A stretch of DNA of 64,000 nt from Tenacibaculum maritimum NCIMB 2154 (GTDB lineage Bacteria > Bacteroidota > Bacteroidia > Flavobacteriales > Flavobacteriaceae), in assembly GCF_900119795.1 (NCBI RefSeq), contig NZ_LT634361.1:3209001-3273000 (forward strand), given 5' to 3'. The position numbers and the translations under genes were made by a program. Of the stretch, positions 20,521-30,066 are shown one piece after another. Within the stretch, counting starts at the first letter, position 1. Each line of letters starts with the position of its first letter. The notes beneath the pieces are model-generated. The model did not search any database and was not told where the DNA came from. It saw nothing but the letters and a program-made list of their open reading frames with translations.

Positions 20521-20577
20521 AGTTTACACCACTGCTCCAATTTTGTCTGTAATAAAAACGCAACTCAAATTATCCTA

Positions 20578-23388
20578 ATGAAAAAAATACTATTAATTGC
20601 CCTTACATGTATAAGTCAGGTCATCTTTTCACAAGAAAAAGGAACTATAACTGGTAAGGTAACTGATAAAGAAATGGATGGTGCTCCACTACCCTTCGCA
20701 AATGTGTTTATAAAAGGTACTTCTATTGGTGGAACAACAGATATGGACGGAGTATATAAAATTTCTGTTACCCCTGGTAACCATACTCTAATCTTTAGCT
20801 TTGTCGGATATCAAACAGTAGAGAAACCTGTTTTAATTAAAGCCAACGAAACCATAACCATACATCAATTAATTGGTGCAAGTGAAGGGGTTGCTTTGGA
20901 CGAAGTGGAAATAAAAGTTACCACAAACAAAGAAAAGGCAAGCGCTTTATTACTAGAGCAAAAAAAAGCTACTATTATAAAAGAAAGTATTGGTGCACAA
21001 GAGCTTGCTAAAAAAGGAGTTAGTAATGCTGCTACCGCAACTACTAAAATTTCTGGTGTTACCAAAAGCGAAAGTAGTGGAAATATTTATATCCGCGGTT
21101 TAGGCGATCGCTACTTATCTACCACAATGAATGGACTTCCTATTCCTTCAGATGATGTTAGTAATAAAAATATTGACCTTGGTTTATTTTCTACGAATGT
21201 GATAAAGAATGTTGGAATTAGTAAAACCTACTCTACGAATACTTATGCTGACCAAGCTTCTGGAAATGTAGATGTCAGCTCTAAAGATTTTACTAAAAAC
21301 GAAATTGTAATTGGCTTAAGTGGAGGAACAAACACCAATGCTATTCATAAAGATTTTAGAAGAACCACCATTAGTGACGACGTAAAATTTGGATTTCACA
21401 AAAAAAAATACGCTTTACTAAACCAATTGACATTACAAAGTTGGGATACTAAAAGCGGAGAAACACCTATTAACCATGGATTTTCTATATCTGCAGCTAA
21501 AAAATTTGAGTTATTTAACAAACAATGGAAAGTTTTAACATCTATAGCACACTCTAAATCTTACAATTATACAAATGGTTTATTTAGAAGCTTTAGAGGC
21601 AATGTTCTTGATAAATCTTTTTCTCAAGATACTATTAACCTTGGTCAGCCCAATCAACAAATAAGGCTTTTAAATGATGTTGAAAATTTTATTACAAAAA
21701 CTAATTCTACTGGATACCTGAGAGTTGATTTACAATTAAATGAGAATAACTCAATAAAATATAACACTTTATTTGTTAATAAAGGAACAGATAACTTATA
21801 CGAGCAAGGGAGACAAGGAAAAGGTTATGTTTTTGATCAAGATCCACAAGAAAATGGGGCTTTCGTAAGAGATCAGAATTTTAAACAAACCACTATGTTT
21901 GTTAATCAATTGATAGGAAAGCATCAATGGAGTACTAATCATACTTTGAATTGGGCTACTGGATATAATTTTGTATTGGCTGAAGAACCTAATAGAATTA
22001 GAAATGAAGTGAATATTTTAAATAGTACTAAAAGTCCTTTAATTGAATTTGCTGGTGTTGGAGATTATCAACAAAGAAAAACAAGCCAAAAAATTGAAGA
22101 TACAGAATACAATGCTTTTATAACAAACAAATGGAATCTTGGAAACACTGATGACGAATATGACACCAAACCTTTTACATTGAACTATGGTGCTAATATT
22201 CGTAAAAAAGAAAGAAGTTTTAGATCCGTTTTTAAAGGCTTTAAAGCCAAAGGTTTTAAAGCTCCCTCTATAGATGAACTTTCTTCTATACTACAATTAG
22301 GAGAAACTACAGGTCTAGTGTTAAGACAACAAGAACCTGATGCTTATAAGGGAGAACTTCTAGCTATTGGTGTCTTCGCTAATTTCGACTTTAAATTCAA
22401 TAATAACATCTCTGGTAATGTTGGGCTACGCTATGAAACAGATCAAATAGACGTGTTGTGGAATGTTGGAAACTATATTAGCCCTGAAGGGGTTGATAGA
22501 TTTGGCGACACTAATAAAACATACACTAGCCTATACCCTAGTATCAATCTAAAGTATGAAATCAATAACAAAAATTTCATCCGACTTGCTTCTAGTGTTA
22601 CGCAAACACTACCTGAATTTAAAGAGTTAGCTCCTTTTGGGTACGTATCTCCATCTGGTCGTGTAATTGTAGGGAATGAAACATTGGAAAAATCAGACGT
22701 TTATAATATCGATTTAAAATGGGAATTTTTTCCTTCAAGAAGTGAGTTAATTTCAGCTACTGCTTTCCATAAACAAATAAAAAACCCTATTAATTTAGTA
22801 ATGACTAGAGGATCTTCAGGCTATTTTAGTTATTTTAATACTGGTAAAGGAGCTAATGTATTGGGGTTAGAAGTTGAAGCTAAAGTTGAGCTATTAAAAA
22901 ACAAAGATGAGCAAAGCATCTTAAGTGCAACTACAAACTTAACTAAAATGTGGTTTCACCAAGATTTATCACTTAACTTTCAGTATAAAAACAAATCAAA
23001 CTCTGATTTACAAGGAGCTTCCGATTTAATTTTTAACGGATCTATAAGTTATAATAATAGAAAAGAAAAGGAATTTATTGCTACACTAACAGGAAATTAT
23101 TCATCTGATAAAGTTTTCGCTTTAGGAAGCCCCGAAGATTTGGCAGAAAGAGCTACAATTTATAATGACGAAATCATCGAAAAAGGTTTTTTTACACTCG
23201 ATTTAGTATTGAGTAAAAAAATTACAGAAAGATTATCTCTTAAATTACTAGGTAGAAATCTATTAAACCCTAAAATTGAGCAAACGCAATTGGTAAAAAG
23301 CTTAAGTACGGGTGTTGAAACAAATGAAACCGTTAGTTCTTACAAAAAAGGAGAAAGGCTTTCTTTTAGTTTGAACTATACATTCTAA
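20578..23388 (+). CDS. TonB-dependent receptor (outer-membrane porter paired with beta-helix lipoprotein)
   Basis: From the ATG at 20578 the product is 936 residues: signal peptide ending VIFSQ, a carboxypeptidase-like domain (GTITGKVTDKEMDGAPLPFANVFIKGT), a plug (ATATTKISGVTKSESSGNIYIRG, GDRYLSTTMNGL) and a long barrel ending LSFSLNYTF. The plug variant with ADQASGNVDVSSKDF differs from siderophore receptors. It lies 123 nt upstream of the duplicated beta-helix lipoprotein, an arrangement seen repeatedly in Bacteroidota and reminiscent of SusC/SusD pairs. The substrate is unknown. Confidence 0.9.
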   Translation: MKKILLIALTCISQVIFSQEKGTITGKVTDKEMDGAPLPFANVFIKGTSIGGTTDMDGVYKISVTPGNHTLIFSFVGYQTVEKPVLIKANETITIHQLIGASEGVALDEVEIKVTTNKEKASALLLEQKKATIIKESIGAQELAKKGVSNAATATTKISGVTKSESSGNIYIRGLGDRYLSTTMNGLPIPSDDVSNKNIDLGLFSTNVIKNVGISKTYSTNTYADQASGNVDVSSKDFTKNEIVIGLSGGTNTNAIHKDFRRTTISDDVKFGFHKKKYALLNQLTLQSWDTKSGETPINHGFSISAAKKFELFNKQWKVLTSIAHSKSYNYTNGLFRSFRGNVLDKSFSQDTINLGQPNQQIRLLNDVENFITKTNSTGYLRVDLQLNENNSIKYNTLFVNKGTDNLYEQGRQGKGYVFDQDPQENGAFVRDQNFKQTTMFVNQLIGKHQWSTNHTLNWATGYNFVLAEEPNRIRNEVNILNSTKSPLIEFAGVGDYQQRKTSQKIEDTEYNAFITNKWNLGNTDDEYDTKPFTLNYGANIRKKERSFRSVFKGFKAKGFKAPSIDELSSILQLGETTGLVLRQQEPDAYKGELLAIGVFANFDFKFNNNISGNVGLRYETDQIDVLWNVGNYISPEGVDRFGDTNKTYTSLYPSINLKYEINNKNFIRLASSVTQTLPEFKELAPFGYVSPSGRVIVGNETLEKSDVYNIDLKWEFFPSRSELISATAFHKQIKNPINLVMTRGSSGYFSYFNTGKGANVLGLEVEAKVELLKNKDEQSILSATTNLTKMWFHQDLSLNFQYKNKSNSDLQGASDLIFNGSISYNNRKEKEFIATLTGNYSSDKVFALGSPEDLAERATIYNDEIIEKGFFTLDLVLSKKITERLSLKLLGRNLLNPKIEQTQLVKSLSTGVETNETVSSYKKGERLSFSLNYTF

Positions 23389-23447
23389 TTGATTAACTCA
23401 AACTTAACATGCATCTCCTTTAATAACAAACAATTAATATTCCATTA

Positions 23448-23477
23448 AAAGAAACAAAAAACTAAGTGAGTTTCTTT
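23448..23477 (+). other. Hairpin between receptor and lipoprotein genes
   Basis: Inverted repeat AAAGAAAC / GTTTCTTT (23448-23455, 23470-23477) with a 14-nt loop, 34 nt before the lipoprotein ATG. No U-tract follows, so it may be an mRNA stability or processing element rather than a terminator. Confidence 0.35.
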
Positions 23478-23511
23478 GCTATTGAAATACAACATAACAA
23501 ATACAAATAAA

Positions 23512-25467
23512 ATGAAAAAATATTTCGTAAAAATCTTAGGAGTTTCAGTATTAGCTATAGCTGCACTGACTTTTACCGGTTGTGGCAGCGATGATCCTGA
23601 TATCATTTTTCCTCAAGTATCGGATGTTGTTGCCAAATTAAAAAATGGCGAAATGAACGGTACCTTAAATGAAAGCTATACATTAACAGGTAGCTCTTAT
23701 AGTTTAACAGGTTCTTTTATTATTGCTGAAGGCGCTTCCTTAACTATTCCTGCAGGAACCAGTATCATTGCTGATAAAAATGGCGCTAATGTATATTTAG
23801 CAGTATTAAAAGGTGGTAAAATAAATATCAATGGAACCAACTCTAATCCCGTTGTTATGGCTTCAAAAAACAGTAATCCAGGAGACTGGGGAGGACTAAC
23901 TATTTGCGGAAAAGCAACCACTACTGCTGGTATTGATGTAACGGCAGAAGTAGGTGGCTTTAAGTATGGAGGAACAGAAGATAATGATAACTCTGGAAGT
24001 ATTAAAAATTTAGTAATTAAAGGAACTGGCGCTCAAATTAATCTTGACTCTCAATATAACGGACTTTCACTATATGCCGTTGGCTCTGGCACTACCATTG
24101 AAAATATTGCTGTTTTTGATGGAGCGGATGATGGTATTGAATTCTTTGGAGGAACTGTTTCTGCTAAAAACATCTATTTAGAAAACCTAGAAGACGATGC
24201 TATTGATTGGACAGAAGGATGGAACGGAACACTAGAAAACTCGTATATTGTAAATACCAAAGGTGGATTTTCAACAGTTGTTGAAGCAGATAAGGATAAT
24301 AAAAACCCTAAGTTAATTAACCTAACCGCTACTTCTATTGTAGGAGGTACTGCTCTTCAATTCAAAAAGCAATCTGGAGCAACAATAACAAATCTATTTT
24401 TAAATGGTTACACCAATCAAATTGATATGAAAGATGGAGGTGAATTATCTAATGTTATCATTGATGGAAAGGTTGCTAACAAGATTAATGACTACAATAA
24501 GGGCTCTAAAGTTGATATTTCTAACTGGAATTTCATTAGTGGAAAAGCACTAAGCGTTACTCCTTTAAGTGGCGAAGTTTCTGGAAATGTAACTTTGACT
24601 TCTGATAAGATTTATAATTTAAAAGGTTCTTATATTGTAAAAGATGGTGCTACTTTAACAATAGAAGCAGGTACAAAAATTATCGTAGATTCTAAAGGGA
24701 CTGATATATATATCGCTGTTTTAAAAGGTGGTAAAATAAACATCAATGGAACTGCTAACGCTCCAGTTGTTATGGCTTCTGCTTCAGGAAACCCTGGAGA
24801 TTGGGGAGGATTAACTATTTGCGGAAAAGCAACCACTACTGCAGGAGTCAATGTAACCGCAGAAGTAGGTGGTTTTAAATATGGAGGAACAGAGGATACT
24901 GACACTTCAGGTACTATTAACTACCTAGTCATCAAAGGTACTGGTGCTCAAATCAATATAGATTCTCAATACAATGGCATTTCTTTATACGCAGTTGGCT
25001 CTGGAACTAAAATTGAAAATGTTTCTGTAATTAATGGAGCGGATGATGGTATTGAATTTTTTGGAGGAACTGTTTCTGTTAAAAATATTTATTTAGAAAA
25101 TAACGAAGATGATTCCATAGACTGGACTGAAGGATGGAATGGAAAAATCACAAACACTTATATACTTCATACTATCTCTGGTTTTTCTACCGCTATTGAA
25201 GGGGATAAAATTAACAACCATCCTGTTTTTGAAAACTTAACAGCAATTTCAACCGTAAATGGCACTGCATTACAATTCAAAAAGCAATCTGGAGCAGTCA
25301 TTAGTAATCTTTATTTAGATGGCTATACAAAAAATATTGACATGAAAGACGGAGCTTCTTTATCTAATGTCCAAATTGACGGAGCAGACGCTTCTGCTAC
25401 TGCTAATTACAGCACTGGAACTAAAGTAAATATTTCTAATTGGTCTTGGAAACAAGCAGGACTTTAA
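23512..25467 (+). CDS. Surface-type lipoprotein of two duplicated beta-helix units
   Basis: From ATG 23512 the product is 651 residues with a lipobox (FTGC, Cys23) and acidic SDDPD after it. It consists of two copies of a roughly 300-residue unit, starting near residues 50 and 355. Each unit holds KGGKININGT, NPGDWGGLTICGKATTTAG, EVGGFKYGGTED, GADDGIEFFGGTVS and TALQFKKQSGA. The repeating short strands and Gly/Asn turns point to a right-handed parallel beta-helix. The acidic GADDGIEFF and EDDAIDWTEGW segments could bind cations or a ligand. It is encoded directly after a TonB receptor and is probably its cell-surface partner. The substrate is unknown. Confidence 0.85.
   Translation: MKKYFVKILGVSVLAIAALTFTGCGSDDPDIIFPQVSDVVAKLKNGEMNGTLNESYTLTGSSYSLTGSFIIAEGASLTIPAGTSIIADKNGANVYLAVLKGGKININGTNSNPVVMASKNSNPGDWGGLTICGKATTTAGIDVTAEVGGFKYGGTEDNDNSGSIKNLVIKGTGAQINLDSQYNGLSLYAVGSGTTIENIAVFDGADDGIEFFGGTVSAKNIYLENLEDDAIDWTEGWNGTLENSYIVNTKGGFSTVVEADKDNKNPKLINLTATSIVGGTALQFKKQSGATITNLFLNGYTNQIDMKDGGELSNVIIDGKVANKINDYNKGSKVDISNWNFISGKALSVTPLSGEVSGNVTLTSDKIYNLKGSYIVKDGATLTIEAGTKIIVDSKGTDIYIAVLKGGKININGTANAPVVMASASGNPGDWGGLTICGKATTTAGVNVTAEVGGFKYGGTEDTDTSGTINYLVIKGTGAQINIDSQYNGISLYAVGSGTKIENVSVINGADDGIEFFGGTVSVKNIYLENNEDDSIDWTEGWNGKITNTYILHTISGFSTAIEGDKINNHPVFENLTAISTVNGTALQFKKQSGAVISNLYLDGYTKNIDMKDGASLSNVQIDGADASATANYSTGTKVNISNWSWKQAGL
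23662..25458 (+). repeat. In-frame tandem gene-internal duplication (two units of about 0.9 kb)
   Basis: Unit 1 is about 23662-24534 and unit 2 about 24568-25458. Short blocks are identical or nearly so at the DNA level, e.g. GGAGCGGATGATGGTATTGA and CAAAAAGCAATCTGGAGCA, while other stretches have diverged. This suggests an older duplication with strong selection on particular loops. Confidence 0.75.
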
Positions 25468-25500
25468 TAGACCTTTTAATCCCCCAATTACTTTCGTAAG

Positions 25501-25554
25501 AGCCTCGCTAACACGGGGCTTTTTTATATGCTATTTCAATATAATTTGAAATAG
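25501..25554 (+). terminator. Terminator and second hairpin after the beta-helix lipoprotein
   Basis: AGCCTCG / CGGGGCT (25501-25519, one T-G pair) followed by TTTTTT, then a second perfect hairpin CTATTTCAA / TTGAAATAG (25531-25554). A third small palindrome, CAATAC-TTA-GTATTG, is at 25576-25590. The rest of this 197-nt gap shows nothing. Confidence 0.65.
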
Positions 25555-25664
25555 CAAACGACATCAATATGCTTTCAATACTTAGTATTGATTACGAGCA
25601 TTTAACCATAGAAGTATCCTGTCATAAAATCACCTTTCTTTTAGATAACAAATGACCATATTTG

Positions 25665-26543
25665 CTAAAAAGTAACCGGTATTTCTACTTTATAGCAAGC
25701 TCCCCAAACACCCAAACCACCTGTTATATTCCCCTCTAATGGTACCGTAAAATTATCTTCAAATGCGTATTGCTCTTCTTGCAATTTATAATTGTACATA
25801 TATTTATAATACTTTGAATCTAAAGATTTTACCCATAAAAAATAATTTACATTATAAGAATCGATAAAGAACTCCTCTACATACATCCGTAATATTTTTG
25901 TTGATTTTTTTTCAAGTGGAATAAAAATTCTATCATAAGGAAGTCTTATTTCACTATACTTTACATTATCTGTATTTTCATCAGCAGTACTTACTGGGAT
26001 CCTCTTATACTTTTTTTCGTTAATTACCGCTCCTATATCGTTTATATAAAATTCCTTAGACAACAAACTTATAATACAAAGAGCTCTATCGTTATTAGGG
26101 TTGGTAATTTCTACATCCACTAAAAAGTCTTTTTCCCTTTTTTCTATCTTAATAAGTTTAGAACTTATAGCTAAAGGAATTCTTGCAACAGCAGATAGCT
26201 TTTCTCCTTCTGCAACGGCTTTGATTTCATATAATTTTCCTGCTTTAATAGCTGGTAATTTCGTTGCCTTCCATTTTTTTTCAGAATTAATTATAAAATT
26301 ATTAATTGTTGCACCTGCATCATTAGAAACAGTTAAGCTAGCTTTTTCTATAGGAGTAAAAGGCATTCCACTAATAAGACTCCCCGTACTTGATAGAGAA
26401 ACTTTAATCGTATCCATTTGATTGATCTCCCCTACCAGCGCTTTTTTTTCTATCACCTCCACCTCTATTCGTGTTACTCTTTTTTCTGTACAAGAAAATA
26501 ATAAAAGTGATTTTAAGAAAAATAATTTCATAAAGTTTTTCAT
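25665..26543 (-). CDS. DUF4249-family lipoprotein
   Basis: The 292-residue protein has a lipobox in LLLFSC (Cys18), then TEKRVTRIEVEVIEKKALVGEINQMDT, and a beta-rich body typical of DUF4249, a Bacteroidota-only family. DUF4249 genes nearly always follow TonB receptors in FecI/FecR-linked loci, as here (5-nt gap). They are presumed surface or periplasmic helpers for the receptor, but no biochemical role is established. The total length is at the short end for the family. Confidence 0.8.
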   Translation of the reverse strand: MKNFMKLFFLKSLLLFSCTEKRVTRIEVEVIEKKALVGEINQMDTIKVSLSSTGSLISGMPFTPIEKASLTVSNDAGATINNFIINSEKKWKATKLPAIKAGKLYEIKAVAEGEKLSAVARIPLAISSKLIKIEKREKDFLVDVEITNPNNDRALCIISLLSKEFYINDIGAVINEKKYKRIPVSTADENTDNVKYSEIRLPYDRIFIPLEKKSTKILRMYVEEFFIDSYNVNYFLWVKSLDSKYYKYMYNYKLQEEQYAFEDNFTVPLEGNITGGLGVWGACYKVEIPVTF

Positions 26544-26548
26544 CCAAA

Positions 26549-29113
26549 TTAAAATTTATAACGAACACTGATGTATGGCAAAAAGTTTATTGGGTTGCTT
26601 TTCTCTATTATGATTTTTTTTGTGTTACTATCAATAGAAGTGTTCACAAAAAAAGGGACTGGATTTGCTATCAAATTATGCACTCCTAATCCAAACTCCC
26701 AATAATTATATTTTTTTAAATTAGTTCTATACTTTCCTCCCAAATTTAAGTGATAATTATCTGCTAATCGGTATTCATTTGGTTTGTCTATTTGGTAACT
26801 ATACATCGACTGGTCATTAACAGCATCCACATCTAAAACATCATCTATTTTTATAAATGTTTGTTTTGGAATACTGATACGTCTTCCTGAACTATAATTT
26901 CCTGAAATATTAAACGATAAATATTGATTAAACATTACATTAAAAGATATATTTATCATATTCCTTATATCTAATTCAGAAGGAAAAGAAATTCCTTTAT
27001 TAATAGCATCAAAATAATCTTCTGAATCAGATAGCGCATACGAAATTTCTACACTTCCTTTTTTCATTTTTTTTACAAATTGAAGTTCTACTCCTTTACT
27101 GCTTCTTGCTCCTATTAAAACGCGATCCTTTAATTTAGGTGCCAACCATTCTCCTAAAGAACTTTGTCCTGCTCTATATCTTATAATACCATGTAGTTGT
27201 TTATAATAAGCTTGAATATTCAAAAAGCTATTTTTATCAAACCTTCGTTGGTATCCTAGTTCAATAATGGTAGATTCCTCTGGCAAAAGCTCTTTTGTGC
27301 TAGGTGCTCTAAATTCTGAAGGCAATGAGATTGGTCCTATTGTTATTTCATGATCAAATTGAGATAGCATAGAAAAAGAACCAAACCATTCATTTTTTGG
27401 AGAAGGGGTGTAAGTTATCGTAGCTCTTGGTAAAAAGTTCCATAAACTCTTTCCTTTTACAATATAGGTTGATGAATTAAAACCTAAGCTTAAACGTAAT
27501 TTATCTGTTAACTTCACTTCACTTTGAACATAACTTATTGCATGAATAGATCGGTTTTCAAATATTTTTTTTCTATTAAGTAAAGACAATGACTCTAATG
27601 GAGATTTAAAAGCTACATACTTAAAAGACAATCCGAAATTGGTTTGAATACTAGGGGTATAATACTCAAAATCTGTTTTTAAACTAATGTCTTTTATTTT
27701 ATTTATCGCATTCACCTTCTCTCCTTTCTCATTGACCATAGAATTCGTTCCCATCTTATTATCAAATTCGCTATATGTAAAACTCGTATGTTGAAATACA
27801 TTAGGAGTATATATATGATTCCATTTAACCGAAGTCAAGAAATTGCCCCAATTTAGATCTAATCCATCTAATAATGGTAATTCTGAAGATTCTTTAAAGC
27901 GATCTCTTCCAGCATACAAACTAAAATATAACTTATTAAATTGGTCAATATCATAATTTACTTTAAAATTAAAATCATAGATACTCATATCCACTGCTCC
28001 AATAAAAAAACCTAAGATACTCTTTCTAAAAGAGGTTAAAAATGAAGATTTACCTTTAGCTATAGGGCCTTCTAAAAACGATGAAATTGCAATTGGAGTC
28101 CAAACAATACCTCCATGATATTTATCTTTATCTCCATCTTTAGTTCTTACATCAATAACAGATGAAAGCCTTCCATTATAATTCGCTGGAAACACCCCTT
28201 TATAGAAATCTACCTTCTTAATAGCCTGAGAATTAAAAATAGAAAATACTCCTCCCATATGGTTATAGTTATATACAGGAATACCATCCATCAATACTAA
28301 ATTATGATTTGCATTTCCAGCTCTTACATTTAAATTTCCAACTCCTCCAAAATTACTAATAACGCCAACCTTTGTTTGCAACGTTTTGATAAAGTCACTT
28401 TCTCCAAATAAGTTTACCCCATTATCAATTCCTTCTTTTAAAATACGCTCGTGACTCTTTGTATGTTTCTTATATAAATACAGCTTTCCATCAATAACAA
28501 CCTCTTCTAAATTATCTTGATTTAACAGCAAATAAAAATTGTGAAATATAGTATCCTTATCAATAGTAAGGTGTAGTTTTTTAGCTTTAAACCCCAAATA
28601 ACTGGCTATTAACGTGTCTTTGTCTCTTTCCAGTTTTAAACTATAAAAACCATAATTATTAGCGATTGCTCCCGTGGTTAAGTCTGCTGTATAAATGGAA
28701 GCACCTATTAGAGGTTCTTTTGTAAAAGCTTCTTTTATATAACCTGACACAACAATATACCTGCTTCTTTTATTTTTATTTATAAGTAATACTTTGTTTT
28801 TTAGTTGTAAAATTTTCAAGGAAGTACCTTGAATTGAAAGGGTTAATAATTCTCTAATACTATATTTCTTTTTTTTTAAAAATAGCTCCTTTGTTACATC
28901 TATTTTGTTGGAACTATATGCTAGCCCTATTTTTTGTTGCTCTATAAGTTTAAAAACTTGTTTAATAGGCATCTTTTTTCTTTTAATCTTAAGAACAATT
29001 GCGTCCAAAGAATTAATGGGCATTTCTTCTTGCGAATACATATTCATAAAACAAAACAATATTCCTAAAAAGATTGTTTTACAAGGTTTATTTCCTAGAG
29101 CAATTCGACCCAT
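26549..29113 (-). CDS. TonB-dependent receptor with STN signalling domain
   Basis: The 854-residue protein has a signal peptide (cut near MYSQ), an STN/secretin-like domain (residues about 35-105, KKMPIKQVFKLIEQQKIGLAYSSNKI), a carboxypeptidase-like domain (YIVVSGYIKEAFTKEPLIGASIY), a plug and a barrel. STN domains contact a FecR-type anti-sigma factor in the periplasm. The fecR-like gene is directly upstream and overlaps this gene by 26 nt, so signalling from receptor to FecR to sigma factor is likely. The plug is followed by the LDGLDLNWGNFLTSVKWNHIY barrel region; the ligand is unknown. Confidence 0.92.
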   Translation of the reverse strand: MGRIALGNKPCKTIFLGILFCFMNMYSQEEMPINSLDAIVLKIKRKKMPIKQVFKLIEQQKIGLAYSSNKIDVTKELFLKKKKYSIRELLTLSIQGTSLKILQLKNKVLLINKNKRSRYIVVSGYIKEAFTKEPLIGASIYTADLTTGAIANNYGFYSLKLERDKDTLIASYLGFKAKKLHLTIDKDTIFHNFYLLLNQDNLEEVVIDGKLYLYKKHTKSHERILKEGIDNGVNLFGESDFIKTLQTKVGVISNFGGVGNLNVRAGNANHNLVLMDGIPVYNYNHMGGVFSIFNSQAIKKVDFYKGVFPANYNGRLSSVIDVRTKDGDKDKYHGGIVWTPIAISSFLEGPIAKGKSSFLTSFRKSILGFFIGAVDMSIYDFNFKVNYDIDQFNKLYFSLYAGRDRFKESSELPLLDGLDLNWGNFLTSVKWNHIYTPNVFQHTSFTYSEFDNKMGTNSMVNEKGEKVNAINKIKDISLKTDFEYYTPSIQTNFGLSFKYVAFKSPLESLSLLNRKKIFENRSIHAISYVQSEVKLTDKLRLSLGFNSSTYIVKGKSLWNFLPRATITYTPSPKNEWFGSFSMLSQFDHEITIGPISLPSEFRAPSTKELLPEESTIIELGYQRRFDKNSFLNIQAYYKQLHGIIRYRAGQSSLGEWLAPKLKDRVLIGARSSKGVELQFVKKMKKGSVEISYALSDSEDYFDAINKGISFPSELDIRNMINISFNVMFNQYLSFNISGNYSSGRRISIPKQTFIKIDDVLDVDAVNDQSMYSYQIDKPNEYRLADNYHLNLGGKYRTNLKKYNYWEFGLGVHNLIANPVPFFVNTSIDSNTKKIIIEKSNPINFLPYISVRYKF

Positions 29114-30032
29114 TAATAACTATTCCTTTGGCATTAGTACCTACCTCAAAATCAAATAATAATTGAAGCTCTTTAATAATTTCTTCTAAACTTTGTTCTT
29201 CAAAATTTATAGTAGCAAAACACTTTGAATTATCTCCTTTAGTTGCTATTGGGGTACTATATATTCTCTCTAATTCAGATAGTATAAAAGAGAGTGATTT
29301 ATTTTCAAACTTTATCTTTCTTGTTTTCCAAGATAAAAAATTAACATCCTCATTTTCTTTTTTAGAAATTCCTGCTTCTTTGAAAATTCCTTTATTTCCA
29401 GCAGTTAACAATACACTTTTATCTTCTCCAGAAGAAAAAGAAACTTGACCACTCTTTACAATAACTTCAACGCTACTCAATTCAGATTTTATATTAAAGG
29501 AAGTTCCTAAAACTACAACTCTCGTACCTCCTACTTTAACCTCAAAAGGTTTATCTGGATCTGATTCTACTTCAAAAAAAGCTTCTCCTTCTAGGGTTAA
29601 TGAACACTTCTTATCCTTAAATTCTAAAGGATAAGATAAGCAAGCTCCTTTATTTAAGGTTACTACTGATCCATCACTCAATGTTACCTTTGTAATTGCG
29701 GAAGCTGTAACTGTTTTTATAGTCTCTTGATTCCAAATAAAGGGCAAAGCGAGAGTCAACAAAATGCTAATAGAAGCTGCCACCAACCACATTTTCTTAC
29801 GACTATTTTTAACGGGAATTTCCTTATTAAATAGCTTCTTTTTTAAAGAGTTCCATCCTTCATCAATATCAAATTTCTCTGTATGATTTTTCATTTGGGT
29901 GTGCTTCCAAACATAACTAAGCTTTTTATATTCTATTTCAGATTCTTTTTTCCAAGCCAAAAACTGTAACTCCTCTTCTTCAGAGAATTTTTCTGTAAAA
30001 TGTTTTGCTATTATTTTATCTATATCTGCCAT
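29088..30032 (-). CDS. FecR-family anti-sigma factor
   Basis: The 314-residue protein has an N-terminal cytoplasmic segment (ADIDKIIAKHFTEKFSEEEELQFLAWKK), one membrane helix (residues about 82-105), and a periplasmic FecR domain with TVTASAITKVTLSDGSVVTLNKGA and EGEAFFEVE, ending in the DUF4974 region typical of Bacteroidota FecR. It would hold the ECF sigma factor inactive until the receptor STN domain signals. The gene lies 34 nt after the sigma gene and overlaps the receptor gene. Confidence 0.93.
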   Translation of the reverse strand: MADIDKIIAKHFTEKFSEEEELQFLAWKKESEIEYKKLSYVWKHTQMKNHTEKFDIDEGWNSLKKKLFNKEIPVKNSRKKMWLVAASISILLTLALPFIWNQETIKTVTASAITKVTLSDGSVVTLNKGACLSYPLEFKDKKCSLTLEGEAFFEVESDPDKPFEVKVGGTRVVVLGTSFNIKSELSSVEVIVKSGQVSFSSGEDKSVLLTAGNKGIFKEAGISKKENEDVNFLSWKTRKIKFENKSLSFILSELERIYSTPIATKGDNSKCFATINFEEQSLEEIIKELQLLFDFEVGTNAKGIVINGSNCSRK

Positions 30033-30066
30033 CTCTAATATATAAACGCTTAACCTTTTAAAACCC

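Larger units (their letters stand above)
20237..20577. other. Intergenic region: terminator, GC-richer block, promoter
   Basis: This 341-nt gap holds the receptor terminator (20289-20319), a block at about 20344-20437 with visibly more G+C than its surroundings, and the promoter of the next receptor. The block contains a 32-codon minus-strand open stretch with no plausible start context. I see no RNA gene. Confidence 0.6.

Noticed and set aside
20518..20577. Upstream start of the second TonB receptor
   Set aside because: It lies in the -7 promoter box, and the ATG at 20578 opens a normal signal peptide.
23697..24905. Minus-strand open frames opposite the beta-helix lipoprotein
   Set aside because: They are duplicated mirrors of the repeat units and have no independent support.
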